The translations under genes were made by a program, and so were the position numbers. Below are positions 1 through 14,100 of a DNA stretch of 64,000 nt, in pieces. Within the stretch, counting starts at the first letter, position 1; every line of letters starts with the position of its first letter. The stretch is from Zychaea mexicana (taxonomy: Eukaryota; Mucoromycota; Mucoromycetes; Mucorales; Lichtheimiaceae). The stretch spans positions 496,001-560,000 of the forward strand of contig NW_026516669.1 in NCBI RefSeq assembly GCF_025766255.1, given 5' to 3'. The notes beneath the pieces were generated by a model. The model saw only the letters and a list, made by a program, of their open reading frames with translations, had not been told where the DNA came from and ran no database searches.

Positions 1-3000
1 TGATACGCCTTTAGAACCTTCGGTCAGCGCCGCTTCCTAATAGGCCATCGTGGTCAATAATAGATCTTTGGGATGTTTAAAGTATAAAAGGAAAAGCGAT
101 AGATGTTTACCCAATAAAGCATGTCGAGGTCTTGTTTGCGCTGATGGATCGTAGCACGGTCAATCTCACTTAACTTCTTTTGAAGGGCACGCAGATCAAC
201 ACGGATCGGGTATATGCCTTCTCTAGGATCGACAAGTCGTTCATCCAGAGCGCACTGTTGGGAAAGGTTCTTGTACGAATGCTCTGGTTCATAAATACGA
301 GTACGGAATACACCAACAAGTTGCTACAAGTACACATAGTAAATCATCGAGAGTCAGCTCATAAATTTACCTCCTTCTATTTTGTTTTTCAATAACTACA
401 AATGATTATAATATATTTACCCGCCAAAAGCCAATGTAATTCCTCGGATCAAGGTACCCAGACCGATCGACATCGAAATCAGCCCAAGCCTTCTTGAACG
501 TAAATTCGCGCAAAACAAAAGCATCAATATCAGCAGTTAAAGATTGACTATCATTCTTTTCAGCGAGTTAGTATAAATGTACTCTTTCCCATTTCTGGAA
601 TAAAAGTTCGAAATAAAAAGGATATTTTCTCATTTCGTCTCGGTTGACAAGCGAAAAGTTGGATGCGATCTGATACACATAGGAGAAGTTGTCTGCCACC
701 ACGGCAACAAAGATTGCCGTGAAAATGTACATCGAGATGATGTTGTACGACAAAAATAGAAAATACGCCCAGCTGACCGAGCCGCAATCCGAGTCAAGGT
801 AGTCCTCTGCTGCAACACACTCGGGCGCTTCGATTGTAAAGTCGTGCATGACCGTGTTCCATGCTTCGCCCGTCGAGAAGCGCACAAGCATGATCATCGT
901 GTTGGCATAGGAGCGGAAATTGACGTGTTCGCTCGTTGCTTGGGACCCATATTTGGTCAATCCAAAAATCTCCATAAACATGATGGAGTACGTTGTCATG
1001 ATGACAAACCACACCAGAAAGACGTTGAGAATTTGGTATGCTGATGCACTACATGATAGTTAGGATGGGATCCCTTGTATTAGCACTTGCCAACTGGTAT
1101 CAGCTGCATAGACAAGGAATAGTAGAAACACTTGCGCAATGATCGTAAAGAGCTGGTTTAAACTATCACTCCGCTGCACAAGCTTGAAGCACAGTGCTGT
1201 CATGAATAGCTTTTGTGCCTCTACGCTGATTTGCTGGATATTTGTTCCCATCTGAAAGATGGTGGTAATTGTGCTGCCAGAGACGACAATCAAGTCGTAT
1301 AAGTTCCACAAATTACGACGGAACGATTTCCAACCCAGGGCAAGGAGCTTGATTATGATTTCCAGCCAGTAGATACAAATAAATCCAAAAAAGACATAGG
1401 CTATTATTGAAAAGAGAATCAAGCTTAGTATAGCGTTCTGTGCCACTCGATGGGTTACAGTCTTACTTCTAGCAGTGGTCCAACCAGGGATTTCATCGTC
1501 GCGGTCAAACTCGGTACATAAGAACAGGATGTTCAAGGTAATTACAACGGTCATAAACTTATAAAACCGGCCACGCTTTTTGATGACTAGATCAAAACAC
1601 CATTTGCGCAGTGGACTTGTTGGGATTTCCTTGGGTCGCTTTGCGGGCCGCATTCGGCCCAACAACTTCTTCAAATCGAGCCATCGACGTTGTTCCACAG
1701 TTAGATATGCCGTGCCGTTCCTGCGAGAAAAGTTCTCCAGGACAACTCCCAAGAACAGAGAGATAACCAAAACGGAGCCGACGAGATTGTACACCATGAA
1801 AAAGATACCTGTGAGCTGGCTGGCGTCTTGCTGCGGAACCTGATCTTTTCCTACAATCGACATACTGACTTCGAGCACATCGACCCAGCCTTCACCGCTG
1901 GCAATTTCAACAAGCACAAGCAGACCCTTCCAAAATGAGTCAAAACTGTAAACGTACGGGTTATCCCAAATTCGAGGTCGAAACACTTCGGTATCATCAG
2001 ACATTGGCTCTTGTGTGCCCTGCATTCCTTCGTAAACGCACATCGACTTGATTGTAATATCATCGCTATCATCACTGCAGAAATAGAATAGGCCCTGGAA
2101 GAGATTCTGGCCGTAAAGCGCAAACGGGATAATGAGAAACAAGCACAGACACATGGCGTCAAAGATGTGTGGAAGGCCCTTGACCAAGATCACCGTAAAC
2201 ATCTCTCGTGCTGGCTTGAGTAGGTTGATCAGACGGAGTGCTCGAAGCGCCTTGAATGCACGGAAAGCACGCTCAACACCACTAGAGGATGAAAAGTCGC
2301 CAAAGTTTGACATATACAATGACACCAAAACGAACATATCCAAAATGTTCCAGCCATTCAAGAGATAGGCATTGGGAGTCATAAAGAAGCCATCAGCGAT
2401 CACCTTAATGATGAACTCGACTGTAAAGATAAAGGTAAAAGTATAGTCGAGGTAGTCAAAGATGCGCAGATGGTCCGGATCGTTGCGATGCTCCAGTTGA
2501 TAGACAGGCGAGTTGTAGATCGTCAAAACAACAGTCGTCAAGACAGAGCAGCAGATGATGCTAAAGAAAATCCAACTGGCTACCAAGTTGGGCTGGGTGC
2601 CAAAGAAACGTTCGCCTCGACTGGGAGGGACAAGCATCTGGCACCAGCGACGGAATCGGTTGTTGGGCGTGAATAAGTAGAGAGATTTATCGTAGGTTGG
2701 ATGTGCTGCAATAAAGTCCTGGCGCAGGATTTTTCGTTCTTCCGCATCGTACAAGTATGCTTCTGCGAGTTCTAATGCAGAAGAATCTTTGCTGGCAGAG
2801 GATGACTGGATCATGGTGCGCAATGAGTTCTGCTCGTGACCAGCTCCTTTTCGTGTGTCATAAAATGTATGGAAATGGTCTAAAGGATTACGGTCGTCCA
2901 GGTTCATACTTTTACGTGTGCTGCTGTTAAGCGGAAGAGGTCGCTGTGCAGGTCGATGGAATAGGGTACCGAAAAATCCACGCACCCGAGAAAAGCGTTT

Positions 3001-6000
3001 AATATTCTCATCCGGACCATCTTCAAATTCGTCTGGCGTAGTGTGGCTTTCATCGTTGTGTTGTTCGCTGAGGTAAATCCCATCGTCGTTCATGAACTCA
3101 CGCATTGTGTTCTTCTTGGCATGTAGGACCAAGTTGGCCGGCATGTTCTTGACTTCCATGCCTTTGGGATGTGGTCGAAAGTAGCGATATATATTCCATC
3201 TACTTGCGACGGGATCACTATCCACCACATGCTCTGTTTTTCGCACATATTGGTCGATTTGTAGTTGTCGCTTTTCCTCTTCAGCTGTTTCAAAGTTTTC
3301 CATCAAAACTGCAATGAACATGTTGACAAGGATGACTGGATGTGTTTTTTCCCGAATAATTAGATGTGTTTCAATACATATTGTGGGATAATGATTAAAA
3401 ACTTACAGTTTGAAAACATGAACCATAGCACAAGAAGTAAGGCATGGATTGCAGCAGTTTTCGATGGTGCACCTGCTTCCATGGTTGCATATAGAACGGT
3501 TGTCCAATCTTCGCCCGAAAAGAGCTATTTGGCGGAATTAGATCTGATTTATAAAATCATGCAATTCCAATAATCCATGAAAAATAACATACCTGGTTCA
3601 ACGCAGCAAAAGAGTTATAAATAGAGAAAAACCGCATATTTTCATCACTGTCGTTAAGCAGACCTTCAAACAATTGGAATGACTAATTGAAAGACATGAG
3701 TTAGCATGGCAATGTGATATAACAAAGCATCTAAATCTGCATCTTCTTACCATGATAGCACCAAACAGCGTAGCCAATATAATGAAGAACACCAAATTGA
3801 ACAAACCCCATACGCTGCCAAGTACACGTAGCTAGACAAGAGAGCAATGTCATTAAGACCCATCATTCTGTACATATTCAAAGCTAGCAGAAAAAAAGAG
3901 CTTACACCAAGAGTTCGCACGCGCGGAAATATAACAATGACTCGGTAGATACGAAGAACCTGGAAGCCTGTCAACCACGCATATACAGGTTGATTGTCGT
4001 GAACTGGCGGAATTCGGATGATACAGGTGACAATAGCTATGAAGAGATCCATTTTGTTTGACTTGGAGTCGAAAAACGTGCCCCATCGTGGCCAAGAGCT
4101 TGCGAACCGTATGATGATTTCAAGTAGAAATGCAATGGAAAAGCCAAGCTCCGCACGATCTAGGTAAACCCGCTTGAGTGTTCGTTTCTCAAATTTCCAT
4201 GGAGGCACAGTTCCTATTTACCTATGATTGCCAGCTGATCAACTGTCATGTCATTATTTTTCCAACCCATCACAATCAAGTCAGCAATGACTAGAAACGT
4301 CCAAAAAGGTTTCGTCAATTTGACAAACTCGACAAGGAGCACTCGATTGTTCTTTTGTTTTTTGGTGCCTTGACCAATAGACCATCCTTCAGCAGCATCC
4401 GCCAGCACTGGCTTTTTCCTGTAAAGGTAGTATGTCTTAAAGGATTATCCAAAAATAAAATTTGCATGAATTGTCACACGTACTTGGATGATGTAAATGC
4501 AGAATGCTGAGAATCTTCTCGAATTTTGGCAAACATTTCGTTGATCACAGCAACGAAGAGGTTGATCAACCAATAATTCATAATGATGACGCTGACTATG
4601 AAATAGAGACACACTATAAAGTATTCAGAGTCCATCATGTTGTACATTGGCTCGGTCCATGTCTGGTCTGAATTGGTGTTTTAAAAACCGTATAAGTATA
4701 TTGATAATAGTGCTTTCCCTTTGTATAATTGTGGTCCTTACTTCCAGCAATAATGATTACGATCAGCATGGAGCTGAAAATGTTGTCAAAACTGATCGTT
4801 CCGCCAGATGGATTTTCCGTTTCCTGCCATGATCGTTTCCATATCAGACCTATCAGACTTTAATTTTCGATACTACCCATCTCTTCGGACTAACCTTGCA
4901 GACGAGACCCTCTTCACATATGAATCCTTTAGACCAAGGTCCCGGTGTATCATCCAGTAGGAGGTATGGCTTCTCGATACCATCTTCCATATAACCACCA
5001 CAATACTGATTCATTATTTCCGTGTTGGATGGATCGTCTGGATCTAATTTCTCACCCCTGTTTAGTATATGTTTTCTTGCTTAGGATCCTATGAAAATTA
5101 CCTGTCCAAACACAGTGGCGCAGAAAAGACCCTTTAAACGATTGTACACCGATAATGCTGTTGGATTTCTCTGTGTCAGTATATGTTTCCGTAAACAGTA
5201 TATGCTGCAACGTTGATAAGCCAAATACTCACGCCAAAATCACAAAAAAGAACAGCACAAAACTTGTCACCGTCACAAGCAGGGGGCCAGCCTTTTTTAA
5301 GCTTTGAAGAATAATCCGGTTGCCATTGGTGATAAGCAGGAGTCGAAGCAGTATTAGGGTTGACAGTGCTTTGAATACCAATATTCGTCTCGTGTCTTCG
5401 ACAAGAACTTCTCCTGCACTGGTAAGGCCCAGATCGACGTAGTAGCATACAACAGATATCAGATCCATGCGGTTCCAGCTGTGACGCATAAAAGCTAAAG
5501 GAGGTGGTGGGTTCTGCACGTCGTCGCTATTGTCTCGTTTTGGTGAAAAAAGAAATCCATAGACGATAATTCGCATAAGGACCCAAAGGCTAAACATAGG
5601 ACACTTGATCAAAAATCACGCACGGACATTCGTAATCTCGATTTTCGAATAAAATGATACTAACGTATATGAGCAAAAGATAGCAAGGAGCACAAACTGA
5701 TCCCAGGTTTGGCCCCAATATCGTGGTGGTTGTGGATCTGGATTATTTCCCCAGCCGACAGCGAGAAGCACAGCACAATGTAACGCAATGACAAACATCA
5801 TGAATGGCTCGAGCCACCTAGTAGGTAATTCGGATCGGTGTTAGAACCGGCATTGTCATGCGTGTAAAACATGTCTTTACCTCCACAGTAATATACGGGC
5901 AAACAATCGACGTAATATATTTTCGGGTCCAAATAGGCCACAGGCCCTTCCGGCCAAGACAATGCCTCGTTTCCTGCTCCTCCTTACTTCAGAGTGTTGC

Positions 6001-6899
6001 TGTTCTTGTTCTTGACTGTCGGCCAGCGACGGGGTAACTGATTTGATTGACGGAGTAGGTGTCATTGGTATAGACTCTTCTTCAGCTACCTCGTGCTGTT
6101 GCTTGCTTATCAGGGGTATCGTTGAGGAAGAGCGATCACGCGAAAGCGGTGCATTGTCATCGTTTTGAATATTTACTACTCGTCGCGATACTTTTCGTAG
6201 CACTGTCGCTACTTTCCGCATAGACTGGTTTCGTCGTACAGGGCGATCGGCTGGCTGATCAGCGGCTGGTTCGTCACCCACGTTGGCCGTCAATCTTGCA
6301 GTGTCTGAATAGTCTGGTTCTTCGATAGCATCGTAACTAGGGATCGGTGCTTGACCTGCAAGAAGGCTGGAGGATGCAATAGATTCGGCTCGAGATGGTC
6401 GACGATGAACAAACGCAGGCGGACTATAGTCTTGCTGCTGCTGCTCCTGTTGCCGCTGAACAACGGGTCGTTCTTCGAAGGCTGCTTCAAATTCCTCTAC
6501 GGGCACCGGTTTTGTTGTTATAGTAACTGTGTTCTTTCGTCGGAGGATGGAGTTGTGTCCATTACTGCTGCTGCCGCTGCTGCTGCCGTTGTTGACATTA
6601 TGCTCTTTGGGAGTAAACGTCAAAAAAGCTGAATCGGTGCCCTGGTGTGGGTCTAGTTCGCCCCTGGCCTCTAAATCTCTGTATGGGTTATTAGACGAAA
6701 GTCTGGAGCCGCCGGGAGCACTTTGTTCCTGGCGGTTCGTAGACAACGACATGAGGTTGTATATGCGCTGGAGGTGGACTTCTTGTGAACGGAAATAAGG
6801 GGCTTGCCGGACTTTGCCGTGTTTGGAAATTTGAAAGGCACCGCCTGAGGCTCTGAACGGCTCGAGGACTTGTTTCACTAAAGTCTCGATATTATACAT
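1..6899 (-). CDS. CCH1: Cch1-type voltage-gated calcium channel alpha subunit (3' end missing)
   Basis: Pore subunit of the fungal high-affinity plasma-membrane Ca2+ channel, which normally works with Mid1. Start ATG is at 6899. A hydrophilic N-terminus (6899-5881) is rich in Ser and Gln. Domain I S1-S3 follow at 5817-5233 (exons 5665-5817 and 5233-5589, phases closing). Domain I ends and domain II begins around 5170-3747. A 2.2 kb exon (about 3321-1130) carries the end of domain II S6 (MFIAVLMENFE), the II-III linker, domain III with pore ASGEGW, and domain IV S1-S4. Domain IV S5, pore (FSTGEAWN) and S6 lie at about 1045-568. An EF-hand-like segment (FDVDRSGYL) lies at about 540-420, and a further C-terminal exon at about 355-105. 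The reading frame then enters another exon at about 35-1, so the true stop is outside the window. Many small introns. The gene is divergent from URA2. Recognition of the family is secure; outer exon borders are approximate. Confidence 0.93.
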
Positions 6900-8118
6900 T
6901 AATTGATTGTGTGTATATTATATAATTTCGCAAATCAGAGCGTAATCTCCCCTCTCCTGTTTGAGGAAGCAAGGGGAGGGGTTACTGAACCGATGGCTTC
7001 GAATATTCACACAGGATAATGTAGTGCTGTGCATGTTGTGCCCTTCTCTGTGGACAAATCCCAGACAACGGGCAAGTTGCTAGAGTACTCTTTTTGATGC
7101 ACTACACTGACTTCAGAATATGCACTATGAAGAATTTTTACCCACAAAGGTTGTTCCTCCAGCTTGTTAAGCAGCGGTGGTAGCAGCTGGCAGCAAGCAG
7201 CGTAGCCTTGTTGCAGGCGTTAAACAAGGCTGTTCATACACCATCCGTTGTTTGTATTATACGTGCGTGTTCATAGAGAAATAAACTTGCTCGTTGTATA
7301 TGCGTGCATGTTTGTAGCAGGAAACGATGGCTGCTGCTGTTGGTTACCATGGCATGGTAGGCGCAGCTCTTTACTGAACCCTAATTTTAGGACACCTTCC
7401 ATATCGGACTTGGCTTTTAGACTGATTGATGATTGCGATCGATTGCAGCGTCTTGATTGTGAGCTTGCTGCTCAGCTCAAGAACAGCCTTTCCATAACAA
7501 TCAGCCAAAAAGACTTGGGCCATCGCGTTAAGGGGGTTTATCTCGAGAGACGTCTTTCAAAGAAGTGAGATTCATGCTTTCTCCCCAAGAACTTAAAAGA
7601 AAAAAGCGCGTGTAACACGCTATTCAAGATCCCCGACGAGATCTCGGTGGCTTAAGCGCGTCACGACATTTTTTTATCCAGCAGATTTCGTATAAAAGGC
7701 GCGTCCGAAACATTCAGAAAACTTTTCAGCTTCTTCGGCTGACGACCACTGGACCACCCTTGCCAAAGAAATAAATCCATTCTTCTTCTATTATACATTA
7801 CTTCTTCCTTTCTTGTTTTTGCATTTTAAAAAAAACGCCAACGTGAGCAAACGATTATTGGTGCGTATCATGAACTTTTCTGACATAGAGGCTCTTGGAA
7901 ACTTGAGAAAAGACCGGGTTGGCTAACTTTCACCCTTGGAACAAAAAAAATAAAAATAAAAAGTCGGCGACATATCCTTTCTGAAAAAAAGAAAAAAAGG
8001 AAAAACCAATCCACTCCTGTTTTGCATTTGTAAAAAAAAAAGCGGCATATCATCCATACCACATCATACACACTTCTTTTTCTGCTTCTCTTCATATTAA
8101 CGCATCTTACACACACAA
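6900..8118. promoter_or_regulatory. Shared upstream region of CCH1 and URA2
   Basis: This 1.2 kb region separates two divergent start codons. On the plus strand a good TATA box (TATAAAAGG) lies at 7691-7699, about 430 bp before the URA2 ATG. It is followed by pyrimidine-rich and A-rich tracts (7770-8110) typical of fungal core promoters and leaders. No clear TATA was picked for CCH1. Short ORFs here (for example 7248-7568) have no recognisable protein character. Confidence 0.6.
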
Positions 8119-11100
8119 ATGGCCTCCAATATTCCTGTACCACCCGTGGCAGCAGCTGGCACTGCACCGGCAACAGGTGTCAACACTTCTCTGATCCCGG
8201 CACCTGCTGCTAATGCGACTCCGCTTCCCATTTCTCCCCGGTCGCCTTCAGCGCCGCATCGCCCAGTGTCTGCTTTGGAGGATCCCAAAGATGCGACCAC
8301 CGCCACACTGGTCTTGCAAGATGGTACTTCGTTCCAGGGTCTTTCCTTTGGCTCCGAGGCTGCAAGCATCTCGGGTGAATGTGTCTTTCAGACGGGTAAA
8401 TCTTGAGAGTCTTTTTTCGTGCATCATGCAACGCAAGCGAACAAACAAGTTCGTTAGGAAAGAACAGGGTTCAGTGAGAGCTAATGGAAGCATATCTGTA
8501 AACAAACCCAGGCATGGTCGGCTATCCCGAATCACTGACGGATCCATCGTACCGTGGCCAAATCCTGGTGTTGACGTTTCCTTTGATTGGCAACTATGGC
8601 ACTCCATCAAGGGAAGAGGTGGATGAGCTTGTGAAGGATATCCCCAAGTACTTTGAGTCAAGCGAGATCCACATTGCCGGTTTGATCGTCGGCAACTACT
8701 CGCCCGACTACTCTCACCATTTGGCTGCTTCGTCCCTCTCAACCTGGCTCAAGGAAAACAATGTGCCCGCCCTCTATGGCATTGATACCCGCGCATTGAC
8801 CAAGAAGATCAGAATGCAGGGTGTGCTCTTGGCCAAGATCCTCTTCCCAAAGACCGCCGTCTCGGTGCTGGACTCCGCCGCCAATGCCTTGGGCTTCACA
8901 TCAACCGCAAACGAGAACACCGAGAAATGGATGCAAGATTACCAGGACGTTGAATGGGTTGATCCAAACAAGCGCAACTTGGTTGCTGATGTGTCAATCA
9001 AGGAAGCCAAGGTGTACAGCCCCGACCCAGCCAAGGCCATCAAGGTTCCCTCTGGTCGCACTCTTCGCATCATGGCCGTCGATGTCGGTATGAAGTACAA
9101 CCAAATCCGCTGCTTTGTGCGTCGTGGTGTCGAGCTTAAGGTCGTGCCATGGGATTATGACTTTAGCGCAGAGCCCACCGACTCGTACGATGGTCTGTTC
9201 ATCTCTAACGGTCCTGGTGATCCCACCATGATCGAGACCACGTTCAACCGTCTCAGAAGCGTGCTGCAGGCCGGCAAGAAGCCCATCTTTGGTATTTGCT
9301 TGGGTCACCAGCTGCTCGCTCTCGCTGCCGGTGCTAAGACCATGAAGATGAAATACGGTAACCGTGGCCAAAACATTCCTTGTACCAGCATGATTTCTGG
9401 CCGTTGTTACATCACATCCCAGAACCATGGTTACGCAGTCGATGCCTCGTCCTTGCCAGCGGACTTTGAAGAACTGTTCGTTAATGCAAATGACGGCTCC
9501 AACGAGGGTATCATCCACAAGTCCTTGCCGGTCTTCTCGGTCCAGTTCCATCCCGAGTCGACGCCTGGTCCACGCGACACTGAATTCTTGTTCGATGTGT
9601 TCATCAGCACCGTACGGGAATGTGTCGAGCAGAACAAGCTTGTTCCCATCAAGATGCCTGGCGGTACAAAGGAGGAGAACGTCAAGAAGAACCCACGTGT
9701 GCATGTGAACAAGGTTCTGGTTTTGGGCTCCGGTGGTCTGTCGATTGGCCAGGCTGGTGAATTTGATTACTCCGGTTCGCAGGCTATCAAGGCTTTGAAG
9801 GAAGAGGGCATCTACACAATCTTGATCAACCCCAACATTGCTACCATCCAGACTTCCAAGGGTCTGGCAGACAAGGTCTACTTTTTGCCCGTCACCCCCG
9901 ACTTTGTGCGCAAGGTCATCCAGTTTGAGAAGCCCGATGGTATCTTCTGTACGTTTGGTGGCCAGACTGCTCTCAATGTCGGTGTCAAGCTCAAGGACGA
10001 GTTCGCCGGCTTGGGTGTCAAGGTGCTCGGTACGCCCATCGACACTATCATCACCACCGAAGACCGTGATCTATTTGCCCAGGCCTTGTTTGAGATCGAT
10101 GAAAAGTGTGCTCAGTCTGCTTCGGCTATCAATCATGAGGAGGCTCTTGCCGCTGCCAAGGAGATCGGCTACCCCGTCATTTGCCGTGCTGCCTATGCTC
10201 TCGGTGGTCTTGGCTCTGGTTTTGCAAACAACGAAGAGGAGCTTTTCGCGCTGTGCAACAAGGCTTTCGCAACCTCACCTCAGGTACTCATCGAGAAGTC
10301 CATGAAGGGCTGGAAGGAAATCGAATACGAAGTCGTCCGTGATTGCCGTGACAACTGTATCACCGTCTGTAACATGGAGAACTTTGATCCCTTGGGCATT
10401 CACACTGGTGACTCTATTGTCGTTGCTCCCTCGCAGACGTTGTCTGATGAGGATTACAACATGCTCCGTACCACTGCTGTCAATGTCATCCGCCACCTGG
10501 GTGTCGTTGGTGAATGTAACATTCAGTATGCTTTGAACCCCTTCTCCAAGGAGTACTGCATCATTGAAGTCAACGCTCGTTTGTCGCGTTCGTCCGCTCT
10601 AGCCTCCAAGGCTACAGGCTACCCACTTGCTTTTGTTGCCGCCAAGTTGGGTCTGGGCATTCCCTTGAACGAGATTTCCAACAGCGTTACCAAGGTTACC
10701 TGCGCATGCTTCGAACCTTCGCTCGATTACTGTGTTGTGAAGATTCCTCGTTGGGATTTGAAAAAGTTCAACCGTGTCAGCACCGCTCTGAGCTCTTCTA
10801 TGAAATCCGTTGGTGAAGTCATGGCTATCGGTAGAACCTTTGAGGAAACCATTCAAGAGGCCATCCGTGCCATTGACTACAACTTTGTTGGTTTCAGTCC
10901 TGTAAGTTCTTGAGCGATTGTTTCTAAGTGCGGGAATAGGTTTGCAAACTCTAATTAACGCTCTTTATATAGAATGACGACGTGATTGATAATGATAACA
11001 TTGATGAAGAGCTCCAGAACCCATCCGATCAGCGCTTATTTGCTATTGCTAGCGCCATGAACGCTGGTTACACCGTTGATCGCATCTGGGAGTTGACCAA

Positions 11101-14100
11101 GATTGACAAGTGGTTCTTGAACAAGCTTATGCGTATTTCCAACCTCGAGAAGCGCATGGAAGGATTCACCAAAGCTAACATCCCCGGCAACCTTCTTCGC
11201 TCTGCCAAGCAGCTCGGTTTCTCGGACAGACAGATCGCCAACAAGATCAACAGTAACGAGCTGGCAGTTCGTCGTCTTCGCCAGGAATATGGTGTTATGC
11301 CATTTGTTAAGCAGATCGATACTGGTAAGTCTCGAAATGAAACATTAGATAATGATGTGAAGTAAGCTGACAATGAACCTTTTGCTTAGTCGCTGCCGAA
11401 TTCCCTGCTTTCACCAACTATTTGTACATGACGTACAATGCTGTGGAGCACGATGTCACCTTTGAAGATAATGGTATTATGGTGCTGGGCTCTGGTGTGT
11501 ACCGTATTGGTTCGTCTGTCGAATTTGATTGGTGTGCTGTCCGAGCCATCCGTACCTTGCGCGAAAAGGGTATCAAGACAGTTATGGTCAACTACAATCC
11601 CGAGACTGTATCGACCGATTATGACGAGGCTGACAGGTTGTACTTTGAGAACATCAACTTGGAACGTGTGTTGGATATCTATGAGGTGGAGCGCTCAGGT
11701 GGTGTGATCATGTCCATGGGTGGCCAGACACCCAACAACATTGCCTTGCCCTTGTATCGCCAGAACGTCAAGGTTCTTGGTACCTCCCCTGAAATGATTG
11801 ACAATGCCGAAAACCGCTACAAGTTCTCGCGTATGTGCGATCGTATTGGTGTGGATCAGCCTCTTTGGAAGGAATTGACAAGCTACGAAGAGGCACAGGA
11901 ATTCTGTGATACTGCTGGCTATCCCGTGCTTGTACGTCCCTCATACGTGTTGTCTGGTGCTGCCATGAACGTCGTGTTCTCCAAGGATGACTTGAAAGCT
12001 TACCTCAAGGAAGCATCTTCCGTCTCGCGCGACCATCCTGTCGTTATTTCCAAGTACATTGAAGAAGCTAAGGAAATTGAAATGGATGCCGTTGCTGTTG
12101 ATGGCAAGCTTGTCATGCACGTCATTTCCGAGCACGTCGAAAATGCTGGTGTCCACTCTGGCGATGCCACTCTTGTGTTACCTCCGCAGGATTTGGATCC
12201 TGAGACCGTGCGCAAGATCGAAAACGCTACTGCTAAGATTGGCCGTGCCTTGAATGTCACTGGTCCTTTCAATATCCAGTTTATTGCCAAGAACAACGAG
12301 ATCAAGGTTATCGAGTGTAACGTCCGTGCTGCTCGCTCCTTCCCCTTCGTCTCCAAGGTGATGAACGTCGATTTGGTTGAGTTGGCCACAAATGCCATGC
12401 TGGGTCTTCCAGTCCAGGCTTATCCCAAGATTGACATTCCCAAGGATTACGTTGGCGTCAAGGTACCCCAGTTCTCCTTCAGCCGTCTTTCTGGTGCCGA
12501 TCCTATTTTGGGTGTTGAAATGGCTTCGACTGGTGAAGTTGCCTGCTTTGGCAAGGACAAGTACTCAGCTTATCTCAAGGCTCTTTTGGCTACTGGATTC
12601 ACGTTGCCTAAGAAGAACATTCTGTTCTCGATCGGTTCATACAAGGAAAAGCAGGAACTTTTGCCTATGGTAAAGAAGCTTCATCAGCTTGGCTATAATA
12701 TTTTTGCCACTACCGGTACAGCCGACTTTATCTCCGAGCACGACATTCCGGTGAAGCACTTGGAATCACTGGATGGCGATGCTGGTGACAAGCTCAAGGC
12801 CGAATACTCTTTGCAACAACATTTGTCGAACAACTTGATTGATATGTACATCAACTTGCCGTCTCGTAACCGTTACCGCCGCCCTGCCTCGTACATGTCC
12901 AAGGGTTACCGTTCGCGCCGTATGGCTGTCGATTACTCGATTCCTCTGCTCACCAACGTGAAATGTGCCAAGGTCTTTATTGAAGCCCTCGCGCGCAACA
13001 AGGAATTCGAAGTTTCTGGTGTCGATTACAAGACGAGCCATACTTCTGCTACGTTGCCTGGTTTGTTCAACATTAGCGCCCCCATCACCACCAGCGCTGA
13101 CTTTGGTTTGATGTCCAAGGCTTCCATGTGCGCCGGTTTCACTACTGTCTCTACCGTTGCTGATGACGTCCAGGATGCCCAATCGCTCGAAGCTGCTAGC
13201 TCGGTCGCTCGCAAGTCCGCATACACTGATTATCTTTTGAATATGACTGCAACTGGCAGTAATTCTCCTCAGCTCGCAGCTGCTGCTGCCGAAGTAGCCG
13301 CCGTGTACGTCAACAGTGACAAGATCGGCAACGGCGAAGTTTCCTTGTTTGACTCTGTGTTCTCTTCGTGGCCGAGCACCCACTTGATCGTCACTGAAGC
13401 TAAGGGTACTGACTTGGCCTCTATTCTCTTGTTGGCATCGCTCCACAACCGCGTTATCCACGTGACCAATGTCATGAGCAAGAATGATTTGGCTTTGATT
13501 GAGATGAGCAAGAACAAGGGTTTGGAAGTGACCTGCGACGTCGGCGTCTATTCACTGTTCTTCACCTCTGAAGAATACAACAACACCAAGTTGCTTCCTA
13601 CCAAGAAGGAGCAGGAGGCTTTGTGGTCTATGATGGATGTTATCGACTGCTTCTCGGTTGGATCGACGCCTCGCAAGTTGGCTGCTGAACTTGGCCATAC
13701 TGCATCAAACACTGCTGGTATCAGTGAAGCTTTGCCACTGTTGTTGGACGCTGTTTCTCAGGGCCGCTTGAAGCTCAAGGATATCTCGGATCGCATGCAC
13801 GAGAACCCCCGCCGCATCTTTGGTTTGGTGTCCCAGGCTGAAGCTTCCGTGGAGATTGAGGTCGACCGTCAATATGTCTGGTCCTCCACTAAGGAATGGT
13901 CGCCGTTGGCAGGTCGCACTATCCGTGGTTCCGTACACCGTGTTGCCGTTGAAGATCGCACCTTGTACATGGATGGTACCTGCCTTGTCACTAGTGGTGA
14001 TGGTCGTGATGTTTCGATCCAAGGCCAAGCTGTCAAGTCAGCTGTCAAGGAAGCTCAACAAAAGATTGAGCAGCAAGCTAGCGCATTGCCTGTACCTGAA

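Noticed and set aside
6351..6798. Plus-strand ORFs with Leu runs
   Set aside because: Antisense shadows of the Gln/Ser-rich N-terminus of CCH1.
7248..7568. 106-codon ORF between CCH1 and URA2
   Set aside because: Low-complexity composition, no splice partner and no domain. It lies in promoter DNA.
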